A DNA stretch of 6,924 nt. Source: Deltaproteobacteria bacterium. GTDB lineage: Bacteria > Desulfobacterota > Desulfobacteria > Desulfobacterales > JAUVVS01. Shown here piece after piece: positions 1 to 5,793 of the stretch. Under the pieces are notes generated by a model. It made no database searches and was not told the DNA's origin. It saw nothing but the letters and a program-made list of their open reading frames with translations. The first letter of the stretch is position 1, and every line of letters begins with the position of its first letter. Both the position numbers and the translations under genes were made by a program. Location: contig JAUVVS010000105.1 of assembly GCA_030604545.1 (NCBI GenBank), positions 1 to 6,924 of the forward strand, in the 5' to 3' direction.

Positions 1-931
1 CAGACTTAAGCACATTTGGCTTTGCAGTTACCGTTACAATACCAAGACTCTTATCAATAATAAAGGTTGACCCATCCCTGGCAGTGTTGTTTGCGATCGA
101 TTGTTTTTGCTTAGCGGCTGCATCGCTAGAGCTGCCGGGCGCTTGGGGTGATGACGCTGCTGGGCTTGCAGCACCTTCACCGGCTGCAGCCTGCTGAGTG
201 GCAAGCAAGCTCTGGGCAGCAACAACCGATTCTTGACGCTCAGCTTCTGCAGTTTGCAAAATCACCTTTAGATTACTCTCTATATTTTCCCAAACATTAA
301 AGCTGTTATCTTGGCTTGAAACCTTAACAGTCCCTTCCGTTCCTGAAGCAGCCTCTTTGTTTGATAAAAAGTTTCCACCAACGTTGCTAGTATAACCTCC
401 TTTCATAAAGGGCACACCGATTTGGTAAACTTTGGTTGTTTTATTCCGAATGATGATATTTTTGCCTTTTACTTCATGAAAATAATCTGACTGCCTAAGT
501 AAATTTGCTATAGCGTCATAAAAATTGTCAGAGGCTGCAATGTCTACGTCAACAAGCGCACCTTGATCGACGTCACTAGCCCAGCTTACGGTCATGCCCT
601 TAAGGTTAACAAGTCTTTTAACAACTTCCCATAGTGGCTGAGGGCCACTGGTAGAGCGAATTGTTGCGCCAACCTTAATTTGATATTCACTACTTACCTC
701 ACCGAAATGATCAGAGGAAGAAGATATCGGCGCGACATAGGTTGGCGTTTGATATCGAATAGGTAGTTGCGGGGCTGCATTAACCGGTGCAGATGGAGGA
801 GCAGCCGAAGAAAGATTAGCGGAATCTTCCTTAGCCGACTTTTTATCCTGTTTTTTTGCACTGCATGCCACTTGGAAGCAAAACAGAAAGATCAGGCTTA
901 TTATCAGTGCAATTTTTGACGTTTTTATCAT
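1..931 (-). CDS. Type IV pilus secretin, MshL/type IVb-like probable lipoprotein (N-terminal 310 residues; 3' end outside window)
   Basis: This reading frame is open from the ATG at 929-931 to the window edge, giving 310 residues with no stop. An in-frame TAG lies 15 bases upstream of the ATG, so this is the first possible ATG, and AGAGG nine bases upstream is a good ribosome binding site. Residues 7-22 are hydrophobic and are followed by Cys23 (V-A-C). This suggests a lipoprotein signal, although Gln at -3 is atypical for a lipobox. Residues 26-80 form a Lys/Ser/Pro/Ala-rich linker. Residues about 84-165 look like a secretin N0/STN domain (LWEVVKRLV, VDVDIAASDNFYDAIANLL, NIIIRN). Residues 211-225 (FNVWENIESNLKVIL) and 288-304 (FIIDKSLGIVTVTA) match the start of an N1-type secretin domain. 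An Ala/Gln/Ser-rich stretch at about 232-286 separates them. The N-terminal layout recalls MshL and lipoprotein secretins of type IVb pili. The barrel itself would be encoded beyond the window, so secretin identity is inferred from the N-domains and the operon. Confidence 0.8.
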   Translation of the reverse strand, partial: MIKTSKIALIISLIFLFCFQVACSAKKQDKKSAKEDSANLSSAAPPSAPVNAAPQLPIRYQTPTYVAPISSSSDHFGEVSSEYQIKVGATIRSTSGPQPLWEVVKRLVNLKGMTVSWASDVDQGALVDVDIAASDNFYDAIANLLRQSDYFHEVKGKNIIIRNKTTKVYQIGVPFMKGGYTSNVGGNFLSNKEAASGTEGTVKVSSQDNSFNVWENIESNLKVILQTAEAERQESVVAAQSLLATQQAAAGEGAASPAASSPQAPGSSSDAAAKQKQSIANNTARDGSTFIIDKSLGIVTVTAKPNVLKS

Positions 932-940
932 CGCAATATA

Positions 941-945
941 CCTCT
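941..945 (-). promoter_or_regulatory. Ribosome binding site of the secretin gene
   Basis: On the minus strand AGAGG lies nine bases before the ATG at 929-931. The 53-base gap after the preceding gene is the longest inside the operon. The secretin therefore has its own initiation signal and does not depend on overlap with the upstream gene. Confidence 0.6.
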
Positions 946-984
946 AAAATTGTCAGTAAAATCTTAATATTTTATCTGCTTGCT

Positions 985-2556
985 CTAAAGACGACTCTTG
1001 ATATATTTCTCTAAATCAGGGGGAACACTAAAACCAGAGAGCAATACTTTATGATAGCGTTCATTGGCTTGTGCCGACTTACCCATTTTATCATATATTC
1101 TTGCAGCTGCGAGCATCGTATCCAAATCTGCTCCATATAGAGAGTCGTGTTTCTCTAAATTCTGCAAAGCCATAGTTAAGTCATTGTTGTTCTCATTGAA
1201 TGCGGCATAATTCACAAAAGCTTCTTTAAGAGGTTTCTTAACTTGAACAGATTGATTGAAATACATTTTGGCTGATTGCTTGTCGTTCATGTTAGCGGCA
1301 GCTATTGCAGCATTCAACATCGCATTACTGTTATGTTTATCTTTTTCTAAGGCAAGCTTTGCATAATAAAGGGCTTTAGCGTTTTGCCTTAAATTAATAA
1401 GATACAATGAGGATATCTTATCTGCCAATTTACTGTTGGTTGGCCATTTTTCAAAAGCCTGCTCATAGAGCTGCACAGCGGTCTCAAGATTGCCTTCTTG
1501 CTCGGCTTTTCGCCCTTGGATTATGAACTCTCTAGCTTCTGCTGATTCAACTGGCTGGAAGTCCTGTTGTTTGATTATGAGGGATTCCTGTTCAATGATC
1601 TTTGAGTCAGCTTGAAAACTTAAATTATTTTGGGCCTGTTCTGGCCACCTGAACCCCTTGTTCTTCGGATAGATAACAATTGTATTAAAACGTTCTTCTT
1701 TTTCCAAATCCTTCAGGTTGAGTATAATATCAAGAGCGAAGTCCCAAGGCACGTCATCCAAGACCAGCGTGAGAGATCCTTGAACTGATTCATCGACCAC
1801 AATGTTCACGCCACTTACTTGACGCAAAAAATTAAATACATTGTGTAAATCCATTTTTTGAAATTCAACGGTGATCCTTTCTTTATTATATCCAGAAAAA
1901 TTGAACGCATCTTCCATCTGTTGAGCTTTTGCCTTCGGTGAAAGCTTTGCTTCAAGTGGGTTGATGTCAGGCAATTGGTGGTCAAGATTTTTCGAGATAC
2001 CGATAACCGAACCTATTTTATCTTTTGGCGACGCTGGTTGGCTAGATCTTTGGTCGCCGATGGCAATGTCAGGATTGGCCTCGGCACGCTTACCCTCATC
2101 TTTGCCAGCATTCTTTTGCCCTTCATTCGGCGATGATGATATTTCTTTCTTAGAGAGAACTAATTTGATCTCGGTATCTGTTTTACTTGTTTCATAAGAA
2201 AGCTTGTCTTTTAACACAAATTCAAATCTAAGTATAATAGGCTGACTCTCTTTCAACTCGTACCTATTCATTTGAATAGATTCAATTTTATTTTTTTCAA
2301 AAAAATCCTTTGCAAGAACAGCATCAGCCATATCAAGAACAATTCTATCAGGAGAAGGAAGATCGTATACAGTTGACACTATGGATTTATCACTCTTTAT
2401 TGTTAGTGTTGTACTATTATCAGTATCGTTATATTCGACGGAATGCACAACAGCCAACTTACCATCATCAGCTACACTTAGAGCTATAGTTGAAAGATAA
2501 AATATCGCCGATGCAGCAATAAATTTAATGATATTAGGGAATAACTTGGCCACCAT
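985..2556 (-). CDS. Secreted AMIN-N0(STN)-TPR protein, PilQ N-terminal-like accessory subunit of the pilus secretin
   Basis: This 523-residue protein begins with a Sec signal peptide (hydrophobic residues 12-28, likely cleavage after Ala29 in SVA-DD). Residues about 35-135 resemble an AMIN domain (PDRIVLDMADA at 69-79), a module that binds peptidoglycan in PilQ and AmiC. A charged, low-complexity linker (about 136-215) follows. Residues about 226-297 are a typical PilQ N0/STN domain (RITVEFQKMDLHNVF, VSGVNIVVDESVQG, VPWDFALDIIL at 269-279). The C-terminal part, about 339-510, consists of helical TPR-like repeats; the first is clear at about 341-374 (GNLETAVQLYEQAFEKWP). There is no N1 domain and no secretin barrel. 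The ATG overlaps the pilP stop by one base (TAATG) and has a strong ribosome binding site, so translation is probably coupled. By family knowledge AMIN would hold the protein on peptidoglycan and N0 would contact PilP or the secretin base. A pilotin-like or MshN-like job for the TPRs is inference. No gene symbol fits this architecture. Confidence 0.85.
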   Translation of the reverse strand: MVAKLFPNIIKFIAASAIFYLSTIALSVADDGKLAVVHSVEYNDTDNSTTLTIKSDKSIVSTVYDLPSPDRIVLDMADAVLAKDFFEKNKIESIQMNRYELKESQPIILRFEFVLKDKLSYETSKTDTEIKLVLSKKEISSSPNEGQKNAGKDEGKRAEANPDIAIGDQRSSQPASPKDKIGSVIGISKNLDHQLPDINPLEAKLSPKAKAQQMEDAFNFSGYNKERITVEFQKMDLHNVFNFLRQVSGVNIVVDESVQGSLTLVLDDVPWDFALDIILNLKDLEKEERFNTIVIYPKNKGFRWPEQAQNNLSFQADSKIIEQESLIIKQQDFQPVESAEAREFIIQGRKAEQEGNLETAVQLYEQAFEKWPTNSKLADKISSLYLINLRQNAKALYYAKLALEKDKHNSNAMLNAAIAAANMNDKQSAKMYFNQSVQVKKPLKEAFVNYAAFNENNNDLTMALQNLEKHDSLYGADLDTMLAAARIYDKMGKSAQANERYHKVLLSGFSVPPDLEKYIKSRL

Positions 2557-3047
2557 TATTTATCTCCCTCTTTTTTCATTTTCATAGCAATAGTTGACTT
2601 TATTTCTTTTCCAGACCTAGTTTTAGCTGTTTCGGTTACAATTACTTTTTGATCATCTATCGACGTAACAACTCCACGTTTGCCTATTAGTGTACCTATT
2701 TTAATTATGTATCCCTTTTTGGTCTGATCTTCAACCAATGCAAGTGGTTCATAAGATGTATGCATAACCCCTACAACGGTAAGTTGACCTGGCTCAAACA
2801 TTTGCATCCCTGAAAAATCGATTTGCTCATCAACAATCTCGTTGGGATCCAAAGCTGATTGAGACACAGCCTTAGCAGTGACAAACGGTTTGAAAGGATC
2901 ATGCCTCCCTTCATGTCTATACGAATAATCTGCACCCAACAGATCGTTCGTGGCAAAAAAAATTCCTGCCAAGGCCAAGCATATTGTGACAGTAAAAATG
3001 TTCTTCATCTTCATTGCCAGAAAATTTTTAAAATTTGAATTTGTCAT
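2556..3047 (-). CDS. pilP: Type IV pilus inner-membrane/periplasm linker protein PilP
   Basis: PilP bridges the PilN-PilO dimer and the secretin in the periplasm. The protein has an N-terminal hydrophobic segment (about residues 17-31 of 163), a likely cleavage near LLGA-DYS (after residue 39), and the hallmark DPF motif (RHDPFKPF, about 48-55). It ends in a beta-rich domain (QLTVVGVMHTSYEPLALVED, KIGTLIGKRGVVTSI) typical of the PilP HR domain. The start is uncertain. The ATG at 3047 leaves seven bases after the pilO stop and is preferred. An ATG at 3092 would overlap pilO by 38 bases and lacks a ribosome binding site. The ATG at 3014 would give the shortest, most standard signal peptide. PilP in Pseudomonas and Neisseria is a lipoprotein, but here the only nearby Cys (VTIC) is not in a lipobox. 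The protein is probably released into the periplasm or held by an uncleaved signal anchor. Confidence 0.9.
   Translation of the reverse strand: MTNSNFKNFLAMKMKNIFTVTICLALAGIFFATNDLLGADYSYRHEGRHDPFKPFVTAKAVSQSALDPNEIVDEQIDFSGMQMFEPGQLTVVGVMHTSYEPLALVEDQTKKGYIIKIGTLIGKRGVVTSIDDQKVIVTETAKTRSGKEIKSTIAMKMKKEGDK
2564..2570 (-). promoter_or_regulatory. Strong ribosome binding site for the AMIN-N0-TPR gene
   Basis: GAGGGAG on the minus strand lies inside the last codons of pilP, with seven bases between it and the ATG at 2554-2556. It is the best Shine-Dalgarno match in the operon and fixes the start of this gene. It also suggests relatively high translation compared with pilM, pilN and pilP, which have weak sites. 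Confidence 0.65.
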
Positions 3048-3054
3048 TCTATCT

Positions 3055-3708
3055 TTATTTTTTTTGTGCTGTCGGATTTTTTGGGACCCCATTATTTTGA
3101 GGATCTAATTTCACATTAGTAAAACGATATGTCACAAGCTTACAACTAGAGTGAAGAAGCATTTCACTATTATCTTGTTCTACTTTTTCTGTTTTAATAT
3201 TGTTGACGGTAACTATTCTTTCTAATTTACTTACTTTATCAAGAAATAAACCTAAATTATGATACGGTCCTTTTATCTTGATATCTATAGGAATTTCAGC
3301 ATAAAAGTCTTGAGGTACTTCTGCACCGGGTACGAAGGAAAGAAACTCTAAATTTGAACTTCTGCCAACATCGGATATATTCCTAAGCAAATTAGGAATT
3401 TCCTGACTCTTTGGCAGGAGAACTGACGTTGCTTCAAACAGAGATCTAGCATCCTCAAGTTCTTTTTGATGAATCGGTAGATCACGGGCGGCTTTTCTGA
3501 CTTTAACTAAATCTTCCGAAGCATTCTTTACCTTGATTGACAGTTGTTGAGCCTCATCAAAATTAGGTTTAAATAAAACAAAAAAGGCTATGACAACCAT
3601 TAAAAGAACAGAAAGTCCGAAGCACAGAATTTTATTCTTCCGACTAATCGTAGAATATTTTTCATCCAGAAAAATATCAAATTTTGTTCGTTTTGGGCTA
3701 TATTTCAT
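3055..3708 (-). CDS. pilO: Type IV pilus inner-membrane alignment protein PilO
   Basis: PilO is a bitopic inner-membrane protein that dimerises with PilN and binds PilP. This 217-residue protein has a short basic cytoplasmic tail, one transmembrane helix at about residues 27-46 and a coiled-coil stretch at about 52-95. A periplasmic ferredoxin-like domain follows, with the characteristic block GPYHNLGLFLDKVSKLERIV near residues 147-166. Length and layout match the PilO family. The ATG at 3706-3708 follows pilN by 30 bases, with only a weak AGG upstream. The C-terminus ends in a short Lys/Pro/Gln-rich tail. Its place between pilN and pilP is the canonical order. Confidence 0.92.
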   Translation of the reverse strand: MKYSPKRTKFDIFLDEKYSTISRKNKILCFGLSVLLMVVIAFFVLFKPNFDEAQQLSIKVKNASEDLVKVRKAARDLPIHQKELEDARSLFEATSVLLPKSQEIPNLLRNISDVGRSSNLEFLSFVPGAEVPQDFYAEIPIDIKIKGPYHNLGLFLDKVSKLERIVTVNNIKTEKVEQDNSEMLLHSSCKLVTYRFTNVKLDPQNNGVPKNPTAQKK

Positions 3709-3738
3709 ACTTTCAACCTATACCAACCGTTTTCTTTA

Positions 3739-4287
3739 TTATTCGGGCATCGTTACTTGAGCTGAAACGGTAAATGCCTTCAAATTTCTTTCAGCAACTA
3801 TTTCCATTGCCGAGCTGGATAGACTTACAGCTTGAATGTACGATGACTTTTCCAACTCTTCCATATATTTGGCTATTGTTTGATCATCAAGCGCCATTCC
3901 GATTAACATTAATTGGTTGCCATTTTGAGAAATACTTTTCAACCACATGCGCCCTGGTGGAGTTAATGTAGCCACCTCGTCTAAAACATGCACTGTCAAA
4001 GATGAGGATTGTTTCAGTTTATTAATAACATCAACCCTGGTTAACAGCAGCTTTTTTTCCTCTTCCATCTTTTTAATATCTTCAAGGATTTTGGCAAACT
4101 GTTGCTTTTCCTTGTTAATCCTTGCCTCCTCATCTTTTAAATTTTGTATGACACTGGCTTGCCAAAATTGAATGATGAGGAGACAAAAAATTACACCAAC
4201 AAAAGTAGCGATTAAAACTGAAATCTCACCCTTGAGTTTTTTCCTTCGAAGTATCTCTCTAACCGGGAGTAAATTAATATGTATCAT
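3739..4287 (-). CDS. pilN: Type IV pilus inner-membrane alignment protein PilN
   Basis: PilN links cytoplasmic PilM to the periplasmic PilO/PilP subcomplex. The N-terminus MIHINLLP carries the conserved INLLP peptide that docks into PilM in characterised systems. Next come a basic stretch (RRKKLK), one transmembrane helix at about residues 22-41, a coiled coil at about 46-88 and a periplasmic ferredoxin-like domain to residue 182. The ATG at 4285-4287 is chosen because it gives the canonical N-terminus. A TTG three codons earlier overlaps the pilM stop by 3 bases. Only five bases separate the pilM stop from the ATG and there is no clear ribosome binding site, so translation is probably coupled to pilM. 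Confidence 0.92.
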   Translation of the reverse strand: MIHINLLPVREILRRKKLKGEISVLIATFVGVIFCLLIIQFWQASVIQNLKDEEARINKEKQQFAKILEDIKKMEEEKKLLLTRVDVINKLKQSSSLTVHVLDEVATLTPPGRMWLKSISQNGNQLMLIGMALDDQTIAKYMEELEKSSYIQAVSLSSSAMEIVAERNLKAFTVSAQVTMPE

Positions 4288-4292
4288 AATAA

Positions 4293-5339
4293 TCAAAATG
4301 ATGGGGTTCGAATTGCTAATCCTGCTGCTATTGCCATCTCCGAAGCAATACTTTCAACATAATTTTTATCTAGCTTTCCAGCATCATATATCATAGAGCG
4401 GAATGGATTAAAGAGAATGACATCTAAACCTGTTTCACGATTCAAATACTCAATCAATCCCTTTACCTTGGCCCCACCGCCACTTAAAACAATAGATTTC
4501 AGCGGTTTATCTGGATTATTTGCCAAGTAGAGATCGATAGCCTTTTTAATTTCAAGTACCCATTGCGTACAAGTTTTATTAAAAATATTTTGTATTATTT
4601 CCCTGTTGTGGTCTTGACCAATGTTTCCTATTTTGATATTTTCTGCTTGAATGTAATCTAATCCAAGAGAATTCATTAATTGATCAGTTAACTGCTCTGA
4701 ACCGACAGCAACATCACGAGCAAGAACAGAAACACCTTCTGAAATTATATTTATATTCATTTTTGAAGCTCCAATATCTATAAGAGCGACATTCTCTGAT
4801 ACTTCTGAAGTTGTTTCCCATCGATTTTCTAAAGCAAACCCATCAACATCTACCAAGACCGTGTTCAGCTTGATATCATTGAGCATTTCAAGATAATCAT
4901 TAACGACTTCTTTTTTTGCCGCAACAAGCATTACATCACAACGATCTGTATTGTCTTTTTTCTCTGGAAGCTTTTGAAAATCAACATAAACGTCATTAAT
5001 ATCAAAAGGTATATACTGTTCCGCCTCGGCTTTGATATATTCAGCCAGAGCGTTGTCATCCATATTTTCTAAATTAATTTTCTTAACAATGACAGAGTAT
5101 CCTGATATTGATATACCAATCTTTTGATTTTTAATCTTGAGATTTCTCAACAGATTTTCCAGCACTTTTCCAACTTCAGCCGGTTCCTGAAGCACCCCAT
5201 CTTCTACTGCTCCCGCAGGAATAAGCGATGAACCCACACTAATTAGTTTAAATTGTCTTCCTATTTTATGCAATTGACACACCTTGATAGCGTGCGATCC
5301 GATATCAACACCAACAATATGATTGTTTTTATTAATCAT
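4293..5339 (-). CDS. pilM: Type IV pilus assembly actin-like ATPase-fold protein PilM
   Basis: PilM is the cytoplasmic, FtsA-like member of the alignment complex; it binds nucleotide and the PilN N-terminal peptide. The protein has the phosphate-1 loop GVDIGSHAIKV (about residues 10-20 of 348) and the PilM signature EAEQYIPFDINDVYVDFQ (about 105-122). It also has VDVDGFALEN (about 163-172), the phosphate-2 strand ALIDIGASKMNI (from about 185), the adenosine motif SGGGAKVKGL (about 286-295) and a C-terminal NPF...GLAIR segment. The length is normal for the family. The ATG at 5337-5339 is preferred because it leaves a short tail before the first strand. A TTG at 5349-5351 would add four residues, and neither start has a good Shine-Dalgarno sequence. 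It is the first gene of the pil operon, after a long noncoding leader. Confidence 0.94.
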   Translation of the reverse strand: MINKNNHIVGVDIGSHAIKVCQLHKIGRQFKLISVGSSLIPAGAVEDGVLQEPAEVGKVLENLLRNLKIKNQKIGISISGYSVIVKKINLENMDDNALAEYIKAEAEQYIPFDINDVYVDFQKLPEKKDNTDRCDVMLVAAKKEVVNDYLEMLNDIKLNTVLVDVDGFALENRWETTSEVSENVALIDIGASKMNINIISEGVSVLARDVAVGSEQLTDQLMNSLGLDYIQAENIKIGNIGQDHNREIIQNIFNKTCTQWVLEIKKAIDLYLANNPDKPLKSIVLSGGGAKVKGLIEYLNRETGLDVILFNPFRSMIYDAGKLDKNYVESIASEMAIAAGLAIRTPSF

Positions 5340-5371
5340 TTTATTTAACAAGGCGAGAATTTAATAAATTA

Positions 5372-5390
5372 CTGCTGACATAATCAGCAG
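5372..5390 (-). promoter_or_regulatory. Perfect 7-bp inverted repeat in the pilM leader
   Basis: CTGCTGA and TCAGCAG pair perfectly around a five-base loop, 33-51 bases upstream of the pilM ATG. On the minus strand it is followed by a mixed A/T stretch and not a run of T, so it is not a standard terminator. It could be an RNA hairpin in the 5' leader or an operator for a dimeric regulator. The repeat is seen directly; the function is inferred. Confidence 0.45.
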
Positions 5391-5491
5391 CAAACCGACT
5401 AAACAACCTGCAAGCTCAGCCGTGCAACAATTAACAAAAAACCGACAAATTAACAGAATAGAGTTATTAAAATAGTGGTAACTTAAAAGAA

Positions 5492-5521
5492 CCTATATAA
5501 TTGCCAGCAACCACCTGTCAA
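5492..5521 (-). promoter_or_regulatory. Putative sigma70-type promoter of the pil operon
   Basis: On the minus strand a consensus -35 TTGACA (5516-5521) is followed by TATATA with a 16-base spacer (5494-5499), or by TATAGG with an 18-base spacer (5492-5497). Transcription would begin near 5487 and give a leader of roughly 150 bases before pilM. No sigma54 -24/-12 pair was seen here, although sigma54 control through PilR is common for pilin genes. Prediction is by eye only. Confidence 0.5.
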
Positions 5522-5572
5522 CCTGCTCAAATTATCCTCTCAAATTCAACTGCTTACCAAGTCTTTTTTATT

Positions 5573-5602
5573 ATTAGGCACACAAATCGATATCTTTGTC
5601 AA
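5573..5602 (-). promoter_or_regulatory. Second, weaker promoter candidate upstream of pilM
   Basis: A second perfect TTGACA (minus strand, 5597-5602) has a poor -10 candidate, CCTAAT, 18 bases downstream (5573-5578). The -35 is a full match but the -10 lacks the important A at its second position, so this site is much less certain than the one at 5492-5521. Confidence 0.25.
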
Positions 5603-5701
5603 GCCGAGAAGAACATTTTTTAATTTCCCTGCACAAAAAGAAATGTAGACTGGGCGGTTCCTGTCGCTAAATGCTCGCTGGATTCTCCATTCAAGTGAGA
5701 T

Positions 5702-5723
5702 GCGTGGTGCAAAAGCACAACGC
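5702..5723. repeat. Stem-loop downstream of pgsA (9-bp stem, one mismatch, 4-base loop)
   Basis: On the plus strand GCGTGGTGC and GCACAACGC pair around AAAA with a single mismatch. It sits about 70 bases after the pgsA stop. Neither strand has a T run next to it, so it is not a textbook intrinsic terminator. It may be a 3'-end processing or protecting structure, or a REP-like palindrome. The pairing is clear; the role is unknown. Confidence 0.4.
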
Positions 5724-5793
5724 CTTGGAATTTACTCATTGCATGGAACCATTATGACCGACGATTCCCATAAAACAGCCCCAGGTGAAGTGG

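Larger units (their letters stand above)
5340..5793. other. Noncoding spacer between pgsA and the pil operon
   Basis: These 454 bases hold no supported gene on either strand; the longest open stretches are under about 30 codons and look unlike proteins. No tRNA T-arm or cloverleaf was seen. The right third (about 5640-5793) is near 48% G+C and contains a hairpin. The left two thirds are A+T rich and contain two TTGACA hexamers facing pilM, an 8-base direct repeat (AATTAACA on the plus strand at 5429-5436 and 5448-5455) and a perfect inverted repeat near pilM. It is read here as the promoter and leader region of the pilus operon. Confidence 0.7.

Noticed and set aside
34..225. 63-codon minus-strand frame inside the secretin gene
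   Set aside because: It overlaps the continuous secretin frame in a different phase, at the Ala/Gln-rich segment, and shows no protein-like features.
1961..2197. Plus-strand frame opposite the AMIN-TPR gene
   Set aside because: It lies entirely opposite a well-supported gene, has no ribosome binding site and resembles no family.
985..2556. A pilQ gene broken by a frameshift or nonsense mutation
   Set aside because: After the N0 domain the frame continues for about 220 residues into coherent TPR-like helices. The next gene has its own ribosome binding site, upstream in-frame stop, signal sequence and second N0-like domain. This is a genuine two-gene arrangement and not a broken PilQ.
2771..2956. 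Minus-strand frame inside pilP
   Set aside because: Out-of-phase shadow of pilP.
3774..4396. Three plus-strand frames opposite pilN and the end of pilM
   Set aside because: They are antisense shadows rich in Phe, Leu and Ser, as expected from the complement of Lys/Glu-rich coiled-coil codons.
5361..5381. Six-codon upstream frame starting in the hairpin loop before pilM
   Set aside because: There is no ribosome binding site, and its Met-Ser-Ala-Val-Ile-Tyr sequence gives no hint of an attenuation peptide.
5340..5640. Sigma54 promoter for the pil operon
   Set aside because: No GG/GC pair with the -24/-12 spacing (TGGCAC-N5-TTGC) could be found; the nearest TGGCA is not followed by TTGC at the right distance.
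5340..5793. tRNA or integration site next to pgsA
   Set aside because: In some genomes tRNA genes follow pgsA, but no T-arm consensus, acceptor pairing or CCA end was found on either strand, and no flanking direct repeats typical of an attachment site were seen.
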